From Gammaproteobacteria bacterium (lineage in GTDB: Bacteria; Pseudomonadota; Gammaproteobacteria; HK1): 64,000 nt of DNA. Each line of letters opens with the position of its first letter. Position 1 is the first letter of the stretch. The notes under the pieces are model-generated. The model was not told the origin of the DNA, did not search any database, and saw only the letters and a list, made by a program, of their open reading frames with translations. The stretch covers positions 1-64,000 of the forward strand of contig JAACFO010000005.1 of assembly GCA_009937425.1 (NCBI GenBank). The letters are read 5' to 3'. The translations under genes were made by a program, and so were the position numbers. Positions 8,203-16,406 of the stretch are shown one piece after another.

Positions 8203-9543
8203 ATGTCAGCCGTACAAGGCTTCAGCATTACGACCCCCAAGATTGACCCTTCGCGGCCGCCCAGGCAGGGGCGCAAACCGGACGGCACACCCGACGATGA
8301 CGATCGGGTCGAAATCGGTCCCACGGATCTCGCCTTCCAGGAATGGGCAGCCCTGGGCCTGGCACCGCCCAATCTCGAAGGCATGCGCCAGGAGCATTTA
8401 CAGCGCGTCTGTCGCCAGCTTCAAACTCGGGATTACGGCGGGATCCTGCTGTTCGACCCACTCAATATTCGCTATGCCACCGACTGCTCCAACATGCACC
8501 TGTGGATTGCCCACAACCCGGCTCGTGCCGTTTTCGTCAGCGCCGACGGCTATGTCATCTTGTGGGACTTTCACCACTGCGGGCATTTATCCGCGCATCT
8601 TCCTCTGGTTTCCGAAGTCCGCGACGGCGCCGGATTTTTCTACTTTCTGGCGGGAGATTCCGAGGAGCAGCAGGCGCGGCAGTTCGCCAACGAGGTCGAC
8701 GACGCTTTGCGTCAGCACGCCGGCCGCAACCGCCGGCTCGCCATCGACAAGATGGAAATATCGGGTATACAGGCGGTTCAGAAACTCGGTATCGAGATTA
8801 AGAGCGGACAACAGGTGATGGAGCACGCCCGCCTGGTCAAAAGCGAGAATGACATCCGTGCCATGCGCTGCGCCCTCGCCACCTGTGAGATTGCCGTGGA
8901 CGCCATGGGTCAAGCGTTGACGCCGGGGATCGCGGAGGTCGAGCTGTGGTCTGTGCTGCATGCAGAAAACATCAAGCGCGGTGGCGAGTGGATCGAGACC
9001 CGCATCCTGAGCTCTGGTCCGCGTACTAATCCGTGGATGCAGGAAGCGGGACCTCGCAAGATCCGCGAAGGCGAGCTGGTGGCCTTCGATACCGACCTCA
9101 TCGGTCCCTACGGCTACTGTGCCGACATCTCCCGTACCTGGTATTGCGGTGACGACAAGCCGAGCGACGAGCAACGCCGTCTATACCAACTAGCTCACGA
9201 ACACATGACGGCCAACATGAACATGCTCGCGCCGGGGGTGTCGTTTCGCGAGCTGACTGAGAAGGGCCACCGCTTACCGGAAAAATTCCGGGCGCAACGT
9301 TACGGTGTCATGGGGCACGGTGTCGGCCTGTGTGATGAATTTCCGGCCATCTACTATCCCGAGGATTTTGTCGATGGTGCTTTCGATTACATCTTCGAGC
9401 CGGGCATGACCATGTGCGTCGAGGTGTATATCGGCGAGGTGGGTGCAAAGGAGGGAGTGAAGCTCGAAGACCAAGTTCTCATAACCGAGACGGGGGTCGA
9501 GAATCTTACCCGTTGCCCGTTCGACGAACGCCTGATGGCCTGA
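8203..9543 (+). CDS. dddP: DddP-type DMSP lyase (M24 family)
   Basis: The 446-residue protein matches the DddP branch of the M24 (creatinase/aminopeptidase P) fold along its whole length. Metal ligands are D296, D298, D308, H372, E407 and E422. These are one residue offset from D295, D297, D307, H371, E406 and E421 that I recall for the structurally studied DddP. The proposed catalytic aspartate (D378 in HGVGLCDE), the active-site tyrosine (Y367) and the NMHLW motif are also kept. DddP cleaves dimethylsulfoniopropionate to dimethyl sulfide and acrylate in the cytoplasm. It heads a tight rightward cluster, 15 bases before a Rieske oxygenase gene and opposite a LysR gene. Related M24 proteins can have other substrates, so the reaction needs assay. 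Confidence 0.82.
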   Translation: MSAVQGFSITTPKIDPSRPPRQGRKPDGTPDDDDRVEIGPTDLAFQEWAALGLAPPNLEGMRQEHLQRVCRQLQTRDYGGILLFDPLNIRYATDCSNMHLWIAHNPARAVFVSADGYVILWDFHHCGHLSAHLPLVSEVRDGAGFFYFLAGDSEEQQARQFANEVDDALRQHAGRNRRLAIDKMEISGIQAVQKLGIEIKSGQQVMEHARLVKSENDIRAMRCALATCEIAVDAMGQALTPGIAEVELWSVLHAENIKRGGEWIETRILSSGPRTNPWMQEAGPRKIREGELVAFDTDLIGPYGYCADISRTWYCGDDKPSDEQRRLYQLAHEHMTANMNMLAPGVSFRELTEKGHRLPEKFRAQRYGVMGHGVGLCDEFPAIYYPEDFVDGAFDYIFEPGMTMCVEVYIGEVGAKEGVKLEDQVLITETGVENLTRCPFDERLMA

Positions 9544-9558
9544 ACCGGAGATCGATTC

Positions 9559-10752
9559 ATGGCAAACGTAATAAAGGACAAGAGCCCTGGGTTGGCGGTG
9601 AGCAATCGCTCTATTCGGATCGAGACAGTAATGGATGGAGTGGATTGCTCTCTTGCCGAGGCACGGGGAATCGGTAACGACGCATACACCCACGACTCCT
9701 TTTTGACATTGGAGCGCGACCGGTTAATGTCGCCGACTTGGACTTGCATTGGTGTCGGCAGCGATGTGCCTGAGCCCGGTGATATCAAACCCGTGGAATT
9801 CATCGGCTTCCCCCTGCTCATGGCGCGCGCGGAGAACGGCGAGGTGCGTGTTTTACACAACGTGTGCAGTCACCGCGGTGTACGTTTAGTAGAACAAGCC
9901 GGGCACGTGAAGCGCGTCATTGTTTGCCCCTATCACTCGTGGTCTTATAACCTGGATGGTACGTTGTTCTCCACACCACATATCGGTGGACAAGGCAAGC
10001 ATGGTTGCGAAGGCTTCGACAAGGAAAAGCACCCCCTGCGCCGCGTGCGCTCGGTGATCTGGTTCGACATGGTGTTCATCAATCTGTCGGGTGACGCGCC
10101 ACCGTTCGAGGACCACATCGCACCAATTGCCGAACGTTGGAAGCACTACGACACGTCCCGTTTTCACCACGGGGGGGCCGACTCGCGCTGGGCACTCGAG
10201 CTCGCCTGCAATTGGAAACTGGCCGTGGAGAATCACAACGATGCTTATCATCTGCCGTGGGTTCATCCTGGACTCAACAGCTACTCCAGATTCGAGGATC
10301 ACTACGAAATCATAGGGGACGACTTTTACGCCGGCCAAGGTAGCAACGCGTACCACCCGCGACGGCCTGAAAACGCGCCGCAACTGCCCCGCTTGCCCGA
10401 CATTCCCAATGAGTGGCAAGGGCGGTCCGAGTACATCGCGATTTTCCCGAACGCCATTGTCGGCATACACATGGACCACTACTGGTCAGTGTGGCTGGAG
10501 CCGGTCGCCTGCAACCGCACCATCGAGCGGATGAACCTGTACTTTGTCGGTGACCAACCGCTCGCCGCTGAGTTCGACATTGTTCGCAAGGTGGTGACGG
10601 CGGAATGGCTGCAGATCTGGAGCGAGGATCAGGAGATCGTCGAGCGGATGCAGCGCGGCCGAAATTCTCCAGCCTTCCAGGGTGGCGTGTTTTCTCCTGC
10701 TCTGGACGCTGCTACGCACCAACTCCACCGTTGGTACGCGCGACGTATGTAG
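9559..10752 (+). CDS. Rieske non-heme iron oxygenase, alpha subunit
   Basis: The 397-residue protein has a Rieske [2Fe-2S] domain with C103-x-H105 and C123-x2-H126 (CPYHSW) and a catalytic domain with the D228-x2-H231-x4-H236 mononuclear iron motif (NDAYHLPWVH). The length and the absence of a beta subunit fit the homotrimeric oxygenase group that includes glycine betaine, stachydrine and carnitine demethylases. These need a separate reductase, which is not seen nearby. It follows the DddP gene by 15 bases, so it is probably co-transcribed and acts on a small methylated or zwitterionic compound. That substrate guess is contextual. Some Rieske oxygenases take aromatics, and this cannot be excluded. 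Confidence 0.9.
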   Translation: MANVIKDKSPGLAVSNRSIRIETVMDGVDCSLAEARGIGNDAYTHDSFLTLERDRLMSPTWTCIGVGSDVPEPGDIKPVEFIGFPLLMARAENGEVRVLHNVCSHRGVRLVEQAGHVKRVIVCPYHSWSYNLDGTLFSTPHIGGQGKHGCEGFDKEKHPLRRVRSVIWFDMVFINLSGDAPPFEDHIAPIAERWKHYDTSRFHHGGADSRWALELACNWKLAVENHNDAYHLPWVHPGLNSYSRFEDHYEIIGDDFYAGQGSNAYHPRRPENAPQLPRLPDIPNEWQGRSEYIAIFPNAIVGIHMDHYWSVWLEPVACNRTIERMNLYFVGDQPLAAEFDIVRKVVTAEWLQIWSEDQEIVERMQRGRNSPAFQGGVFSPALDAATHQLHRWYARRM

Positions 10753-10787
10753 AGAGTCATCACGAGGGGAAGGCATGGAGTCGGACT

Positions 10788-12479
10788 GTGAATAAGGCAT
10801 TCGCCGTTCCCTTGCGCGCGCCCGCCACGGTCATGCGCCTGGAGCGCATGGGGTCCTTTCACCAGACCCGCCTGAGTTTCATGCGCACGCTGCTGCGTCG
10901 ACTGGCCCGGGAGCACTGGTCCGTCGATTGCCCGGTGTGGCGAATCGGCGCCGCCGGCGAAGGGATCGCCGTTTATCGCGCGCGCGGCCCGCAGTCTTCA
11001 TACAGTCTGGTCTGCTTCGCCCATCACCTGGAACCCGAAGAGCGAACCGATCGGGTGATCGCCGAGCGCTGGGATAGCACCTTCACTCTATTCGACGGCG
11101 ATCCCAGCGAGGCCGATCTGACACGCCTGGCGGCTAACGTGCCGTTGCAGGAAGCGGGGCGTTGCTCCGAGCACGAGCTGGTTCTTGCGCGCGCCAACAA
11201 GAGCGTGCGATTGTTCGAACACGTTGTGGAGCGGCTGGCCGAGGGAAATCAGCCCGACACCGATCAAATCGAGGCGGTAGGCTACTTGATGCGCACCACG
11301 GCGGTATACGGTAACGGCAAGTTCGGTGTTGCCGATCGCGGTCGCTTGGTCGGTCGACCCGCGCTCACCGGCCCATTTCAGGCTGAGATGCTGACCGTGT
11401 GGCTGATCCGCGCTTTTACCGTGGATCTCGCCGAGTCTCTGGCAAAAACACGGTCTCCGAATACCGCAGTGGCGCTGAATGACAATATTCGCCGCAAGCT
11501 CGGCGTGGGTAACGCCACCGGCCTCGGCATGGCGCCGTTTCTAATCAACCATCCGCCTTTATTGCATGCCTGGATGCTGGCACGGGAATCGGCCCTGTCC
11601 AGGGTACGGTCGTTATCCAGAGCGGCACCGGAAGCGGTTGAATCATTTTCCGAAATGCTATCGCGGGCGAAACATCAAGTAGCGGGCTGGCGCACCGTTG
11701 ACCCCAGGCAGCAGGTGCGCATTGAAGCCCTCGCTCTCGACCTCGAGCGCCTGTGCGCACGGATTGCCGGAGGCGCACTCCGGGCGAAGGCGCCCTGGGA
11801 TGCTCTTTATCGCTGGGGAGAGGACGCTTTGTCCTTGGAAGGCCAGGAAATGCTCGTATCACTGCTGATCGAGCCCCACGGTGCTTTGGTAGATGAGCTC
11901 GCGGATACTATGAGCGTCGATGAGGACGCCTCGTTTCACATCGACGGGGCGATGTCCATTGCCGGTATAAAAGATCTGATTGACCGTGACTACGCATGGG
12001 CGCTCGAGACGGACTACGCAAGCGCAGAGACGACGGCACGATTCTGGTACGTATCCGAAGAGAAGCTCGAGCCACGGCTCGGCGAGCGGCACGCCGAGCC
12101 AGGGGCTGAGCTGGAGCAGCCATTTGCGGTGGGCCGGGACATCGCCGGTTTGTACCGCGCACTGAGCGCGTTTGCGAGTGATGATTCCCTGGCAAGCCTG
12201 CTGCTCGCCCATCCGGAACATCGGCATACGGCGCGCAGAATTCAGATCGCGGCTCGTTACCCTTACGCGGAGATCCGCGACAATTTGATTTCGGCAACAA
12301 TGCTTCCGATTGATCTACTGCGTTGCAAGCTGTCTTTTTTCGGTGCCACGCGTTTCGACCCGCGTTCCGATCGCTGGGTGCGCATTACCATGTTCAAAGA
12401 CGCTCCATTTCCCGACGAGCTGGGGGAGGTTCCGGCGGACAGCTGGGCGTTTCCGCCGATTCACGGAGATGGCGCGTGA
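10788..12479 (+). CDS. Conserved-looking protein of unknown function in the dddP cluster
   Basis: I do not recognise a family for this 563-residue protein. It is soluble in appearance, with no signal peptide or membrane segment. It is rich in charged residues and helices and has few cysteines. A GTG at 10788 (VNKAFAVPLRAP) has GGAG seven bases upstream and I prefer it; the frame stays open back to 10605 inside the preceding Rieske gene, and ATG 10833 is the other option. Its stop codon overlaps the next start (GTGA). This translational coupling to the DUF3726-like protein suggests the two act together. Position inside the cluster implies a role in the same pathway, perhaps as a partner of the Rieske-GltS fusion. 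Confidence 0.8.
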   Translation: MNKAFAVPLRAPATVMRLERMGSFHQTRLSFMRTLLRRLAREHWSVDCPVWRIGAAGEGIAVYRARGPQSSYSLVCFAHHLEPEERTDRVIAERWDSTFTLFDGDPSEADLTRLAANVPLQEAGRCSEHELVLARANKSVRLFEHVVERLAEGNQPDTDQIEAVGYLMRTTAVYGNGKFGVADRGRLVGRPALTGPFQAEMLTVWLIRAFTVDLAESLAKTRSPNTAVALNDNIRRKLGVGNATGLGMAPFLINHPPLLHAWMLARESALSRVRSLSRAAPEAVESFSEMLSRAKHQVAGWRTVDPRQQVRIEALALDLERLCARIAGGALRAKAPWDALYRWGEDALSLEGQEMLVSLLIEPHGALVDELADTMSVDEDASFHIDGAMSIAGIKDLIDRDYAWALETDYASAETTARFWYVSEEKLEPRLGERHAEPGAELEQPFAVGRDIAGLYRALSAFASDDSLASLLLAHPEHRHTARRIQIAARYPYAEIRDNLISATMLPIDLLRCKLSFFGATRFDPRSDRWVRITMFKDAPFPDELGEVPADSWAFPPIHGDGA

Positions 12480-13138
12480 TCGTCTGCTCCCTCAATGAAA
12501 TTCAAGCCTACGGCCAGCGGGCGGCGCGCGGGGCCGGCATGTCGTGGGGGTTGGCGCAAGAGGCAGGTAAGGCGACCCGCTGGCTTGCCGAGCGCGGACT
12601 ACCCGGGGTGGAATTACTGGTCGGGCTGCTCACGGCCAACGACAAGCGCTCCTATGCGAGCATGGCCCCGGTGATGGCCGACGGCCACTGGCGGGCAGGC
12701 GATGGAGAACTCTGTCCCGTATGCAGCGGGGCGGCGTTGTGCGATCGTATCGATCTCCTGATCCGGGGTGAACAGATCCGCATGAGCGCGCTCGCCTATC
12801 CTCTGCTACTGGCGCCGTTTCTCGATCAATCCTCGCGTTCGGACGCTTCGACTTACGAATTGTGCTGGCAGAAGGCCCGCGTTCTGGTCTGCGCAGACAG
12901 TGTGACACTCGAAGGTGAATCCCAATCGGCATTCCTGGTCGACTTTGCCGGCGAGGTCACTGTGTCCATAAGTGATTGCCCCGAAGCGCTTCCGACCCAC
13001 CAATTTCGCGTGGCCGGGGTAAAGACATCAACCGCCGCCTGGCGCGCGATGGACGCGCTGGCCAAACGCACCTACGTGCCGGCAAGCGAAGAATCCCGGG
13101 CGCTGGGCGCCGGAGCCGGTCGTATCGACAACGACTGA
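12476..13138 (+). CDS. DUF3726-like protein
   Basis: This 220-residue protein starts with a GTG that overlaps the previous stop codon. Its N-terminus (CSLNEIQAYGQRAARGAGMS, then WGLAQEAGKATRWLAERGLPG) fits what I remember of the DUF3726 family. Nothing in the sequence gives a catalytic motif. A CPVCSG stretch and scattered cysteines in the middle could bind metal but lack a clear pair of CxxC motifs. Translational coupling to the 563-residue protein and its position before the Rieske-glutamate synthase fusion tie it to that system. The function is unknown and the family assignment is from memory. Confidence 0.75.
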   Translation: MIVCSLNEIQAYGQRAARGAGMSWGLAQEAGKATRWLAERGLPGVELLVGLLTANDKRSYASMAPVMADGHWRAGDGELCPVCSGAALCDRIDLLIRGEQIRMSALAYPLLLAPFLDQSSRSDASTYELCWQKARVLVCADSVTLEGESQSAFLVDFAGEVTVSISDCPEALPTHQFRVAGVKTSTAAWRAMDALAKRTYVPASEESRALGAGAGRIDND

Positions 13139-13201
13139 CACGCTGCGACAGCGCCTCGGACCTGTGAGTAAGTAAAACAACACAGCAAGGACACTTCGAA
13201 G

Positions 13202-14815
13202 ATGAACAAGATTGGCATTGTGAAATGGAATGAGCTCGAAGATCGTTCACCCGTGTACGGGCTCGTCGCGGGTGTTGACCTGGTAATCGTCCGTTTTGAC
13301 GACGACGTAAGAGTCCTGTACGGCCGCTGTGCCCACCGGGGAGCCTTGATGGCGGACGGCCACGTGGACGGCAACAATTTGATCTGCGGCGTCCACGGTT
13401 GGGATTACCGTCTCGATACCGGCATCAGCGAATACAACAACAGCGAACGACTGGCGACCTTCAAGGCCTGGGTCGAAGAGGGGCAGGTCTGGGTGGATGA
13501 AGACGAGATCAACGCCTGGGCGTCACAGAACCCGCAACCGTACCAGCGCGATGCCTATCAAGGGCTGTACCAAGATCCTTCGGGAACGGTGGACGAGCCC
13601 CATGTGAAGTTCATTCGCAAGCTGGCCGATGAGGGGCTCACCAAGGTCGGACATCATGGCCCGGCCGCCGCGATGGGCGTACCACGGGACAGTTTGCCCA
13701 AATGGGAAGATCTGCAACTGATTGTCGGGCAGCTTCAGAATCTGCCCCTGCTCGATGACGAACCGGTCGGCACCGATATCACTATCGGCCCGCGCGCCGA
13801 GAGACCACTGCGCCTGGACATCCCCCTGTTCGTTTCCGACATGAGCTTCGGCGCTTTGTCGGAAGAAGCCAAAGTGGCCTTGTCCAAAGGAGCAGCACTT
13901 GCCGGCACGGGAATTTGCTCAGGCGAGGGTGGCATGTTGCCTGAGGAACAGGCCGCTAACTCCCGCTATTTCTATGAGCTCGCCTCGGCACGATTCGGCT
14001 TCTCCTGGGACAAGGTGCAGAAAACCCAGGCTTTTCATTTCAAGGGCGGACAAGGCGCAAAAACCGGAACCGGTGGTCATTTGCCCGGAGCCAAGGTGCA
14101 AGGCAAAATCGCCGAGGTACGTGGGCTGCCGGAAGGGCAATCCGCTATCTCACCCGCGCGCTTCCCGGAGTGGTCCGAGTTAAGTGAATTTCGCGATTTC
14201 GCCGCCGAGGTGCGGACGAAAACCGGCGGCATCCCGGTCGGGTTCAAACTCTCCGCCCAGCACATCGAAAAAGACATCGACGCAGCGCTCGAAGTCGGCG
14301 TCGACTACATCATCCTCGACGGCCGCGGTGGAGGGACGGGCGCGGCTCCCCTGATCTTCAGAGACAATATCTCAGTGCCGACGATTCCTGCCCTGGCCAG
14401 AGCCCGCCGCCATTTGGATAAGTGCGATGCCGCCCATGTCACGCTCATTGCGACCGGAGGCCTCAGGCATCCGGCCGACTTCGCCAAGGCGATGGCTTTG
14501 GGCGCCGACGGCATTGCAGTATCCAATGCGGCCATACAGGCGATCGGGTGCCTTGGCATGCGCGCCTGTCACACGAACAATTGCCCGGTTGGCATCGCGA
14601 CACAGAAACCGCATCTGCGCGCGCGTCTACCGGTGGACATCGCTGCGGAACGCCTTGCACGGTTTTTCTCGGCGGCGGTAGAGTTGATGACAGTGTTGGC
14701 GCGAGCAGCCGGACATCAACACTTGAGCGAATTCACCATCGACGATTTGACCACCTTCAAGTCGGACATGGCGGAACTGACCGGTGTCGCTTACGGTGGC
14801 GTCGGCCGGTCCTGA
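13202..14815 (+). CDS. Fusion of Rieske [2Fe-2S] domain and FMN-binding glutamate synthase domain
   Basis: The 537-residue protein joins two redox modules. Residues 1-105 are a Rieske ferredoxin domain with C43-x-H45 and C62-x2-H65 (CGVHGW). Residues of about 150-530 are a GltB2-like FMN barrel: DMSFGALSEEAKVALSKGA, ICSGEGGM, LDGRGGGTGAAP and the 3Fe-4S motif C450-x5-C456-x4-C461 followed by PVGIATQ. No amidotransferase or GXGXG domain is present. In standard glutamate synthase this barrel reduces an imine made from 2-oxoglutarate and channelled ammonia. Here electrons could enter through the Rieske cluster. It may therefore work as a reductive or oxidative amine-transferring enzyme fed by, or feeding, the upstream oxygenase. 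Role inferred; domains are clear. Confidence 0.9.
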   Translation: MNKIGIVKWNELEDRSPVYGLVAGVDLVIVRFDDDVRVLYGRCAHRGALMADGHVDGNNLICGVHGWDYRLDTGISEYNNSERLATFKAWVEEGQVWVDEDEINAWASQNPQPYQRDAYQGLYQDPSGTVDEPHVKFIRKLADEGLTKVGHHGPAAAMGVPRDSLPKWEDLQLIVGQLQNLPLLDDEPVGTDITIGPRAERPLRLDIPLFVSDMSFGALSEEAKVALSKGAALAGTGICSGEGGMLPEEQAANSRYFYELASARFGFSWDKVQKTQAFHFKGGQGAKTGTGGHLPGAKVQGKIAEVRGLPEGQSAISPARFPEWSELSEFRDFAAEVRTKTGGIPVGFKLSAQHIEKDIDAALEVGVDYIILDGRGGGTGAAPLIFRDNISVPTIPALARARRHLDKCDAAHVTLIATGGLRHPADFAKAMALGADGIAVSNAAIQAIGCLGMRACHTNNCPVGIATQKPHLRARLPVDIAAERLARFFSAAVELMTVLARAAGHQHLSEFTIDDLTTFKSDMAELTGVAYGGVGRS

Positions 14816-14863
14816 CTACGACGGTAGAGACAACAATAAGGTTGTTCAGGGAGAGGACAAATT

Positions 14864-15138
14864 ATGAGTAGCGATGACACACGGCTGGAATGGTATCGCG
14901 TCGCCGATACGAAGGACGTCCCCCCCGGCCGGGTCAAGACGGTGACGGCGGGCACCCATTCCATGGCACTGACCAATATCGATGGCGATTTCACGGCCAT
15001 GGACAATCGCTGCCCTCACCAGGGCGGACCACTCGGCGAGGGTTCGGTGGAAATCGGTGCCGATGGTCAATGTTGGATGCACTGAATCATGCGGGTCCCT
15101 CCCTGGTGGAGGTCATCACCGACGCAGACTTGATCTGA
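14864..15138 (+). pseudogene. Broken Rieske/ThDP-enzyme fusion gene (internal deletion)
   Basis: The ATG at 14864 opens a Rieske domain (RLEWYRVADTKDVPPGRV, then DNRCPHQGGPLGEG) that stops at 15085 right after its second motif CWMH. Directly beyond, in another frame, translation reads LNHAGPSLVEVITDADLI and stops at 15138. That is a typical C-terminus of acetolactate-synthase-like thiamine diphosphate enzymes. Proteins with a Rieske head on a ThDP enzyme are known to me, so this looks like a gene that lost about 1.6 kb or more between the two pieces, with a frameshift at the join near 15075-15085. A RAYT-type repeat lies 70 bases downstream. The short Rieske ferredoxin of 73 residues could still be made, but lacks the final strands of the fold. 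Confidence 0.75.
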
Positions 15139-15206
15139 CGGGGGCGATTGCAGGAACAGTAGCCTTTTCTCCCGGCGCGATCTTCCCAGTACGGCGCATC
15201 CGTTGC

Positions 15207-15245
15207 AGAAATAAGTATACTGTCCCCGTAATTCCGTCTCCGTAA
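15207..15245 (+). repeat. RAYT/REP-type repeat, copy 2
   Basis: The sequence AGAAATAAGTATACTGTCCC continues as CGTAATTCCGTCTCCGTAA, including the near-direct repeat GTCCCCGTAA / GTCTCCGTAA. It matches copy 1 at 94-122 and is of the kind often found near REP-associated tyrosine transposases. It sits between the broken Rieske/ThDP gene and emrA. Confidence 0.65.
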
Positions 15246-15290
15246 ACCCGGTACTGCTTTGTATTCGTTTCTTGTCACGAGCTCTCCTGC

Positions 15291-16406
15291 ATGAGCGCAT
15301 CCGCGGACAAGTCCGCAAGAGATGCCCGCCATCGTGGTCTTCAGCGTTCGCTGCTGTTGCTGGTGCTATTGGCGGCCGTCGTGCTGGGAATTCGCGAGAT
15401 CCATGACCGGCTCGCCTTCGTGTCGGAATCCGATGCACGGGTGACCGCTAATCTGGTCGTGGTCAGCAGCCGCGTGGCCGGCTGGCTCACGGATGTGAGC
15501 ATCGCCGAAGGCGCACCGGTGAAAACCAAGCAAATTCTCGCCAGAGTCGATGACCGTGACTCGCGCCTGCGCGCGAAACAGCTCGAGGCCCAGCTGGCCG
15601 CGACCGAGTCGGAGAAAGCGCGTTTGCGCGCGGAGCGCGAACTGGTGGATCAGCAGACATCCAGCCGCCTGGCAACCCAGCACAAACATCTGGCAGCGGC
15701 CAACGCATCGGTCACCGCCCTGGAAGCCAGGCTCAAACTGGCGCGATCCGAACTCGTGCGCGCCCAGTCTCTGTACGACAAGCGCGTGAGCACCCGACAG
15801 CAGCTCGAGCAGGCCCGTGCCGAGGCGGACCGTATCGAAGGGGAGCACCGCATGACGATGGCGGAGGCCGAGGAGTCAACAGCAAAGTTGGAAGAGGCCC
15901 GCGCCGAGCGCGCCCGCCTGCAGGTTCTCGATCGCGAGCTCGACGTGCTGGAAAATCGTAAAGTTGAGCTGCGTGTGAAGATTTCACAGCAGAACCTCGA
16001 CATTTCCGATCGCAGTATCCGCAGTCCTACTTCCGGCGTAGTCGACCGGGTATTCGTCGAGCCCGGCGAGTACGTTACCCCGGGCCAGCGCCTGGCCGTC
16101 GTGCACGATCCGCAAAGCATCTGGGTGGAAGCCAATATAAAGGAGACGGCCATACGCAAGCTGGCCATCGGGCAGAAGGTCGCGATCACCGTGGATGCCT
16201 TTCCCGACGAGACCTTCGAGGGCAAAATCACCACCATCGGCAATTCCACCACCGGCAGCTTCGCCCTGCTGCCAACGCCCAATCCCAGCGGCAATTTCAC
16301 CAAGATAACCCAGCGCCTGCCGGTGAGAATCGGCATCGAACAACGCCAGCAGAAGCTCCGACCAGGCATGATGGTCGAGGTCGAGATTGACATCCGCGAG
16401 CGCTGA
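15291..16406 (+). CDS. HlyD/EmrA-type membrane fusion protein
   Basis: This 371-residue periplasmic adaptor has an N-terminal membrane anchor (SLLLLVLLAAVVLGIREI, about residues 20-38). A half-lipoyl motif (VVSSRVAGWLTDVSIAEG) precedes a long coiled-coil hairpin rich in Arg/Glu/Ala (about 95-225). The second lipoyl half (RSPTSGVVDRVFVEPGEYV) and a beta-barrel (IWVEANIKETAIRKLAIGQ) follow. It would link the inner-membrane pump encoded next to an outer-membrane channel not found in this window. The following emrB-like gene starts inside its last codons, so they are translationally coupled. Export of a cluster metabolite or toxic intermediate is possible but unproven. Confidence 0.9.
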   Translation: MSASADKSARDARHRGLQRSLLLLVLLAAVVLGIREIHDRLAFVSESDARVTANLVVVSSRVAGWLTDVSIAEGAPVKTKQILARVDDRDSRLRAKQLEAQLAATESEKARLRAERELVDQQTSSRLATQHKHLAAANASVTALEARLKLARSELVRAQSLYDKRVSTRQQLEQARAEADRIEGEHRMTMAEAEESTAKLEEARAERARLQVLDRELDVLENRKVELRVKISQQNLDISDRSIRSPTSGVVDRVFVEPGEYVTPGQRLAVVHDPQSIWVEANIKETAIRKLAIGQKVAITVDAFPDETFEGKITTIGNSTTGSFALLPTPNPSGNFTKITQRLPVRIGIEQRQQKLRPGMMVEVEIDIRER

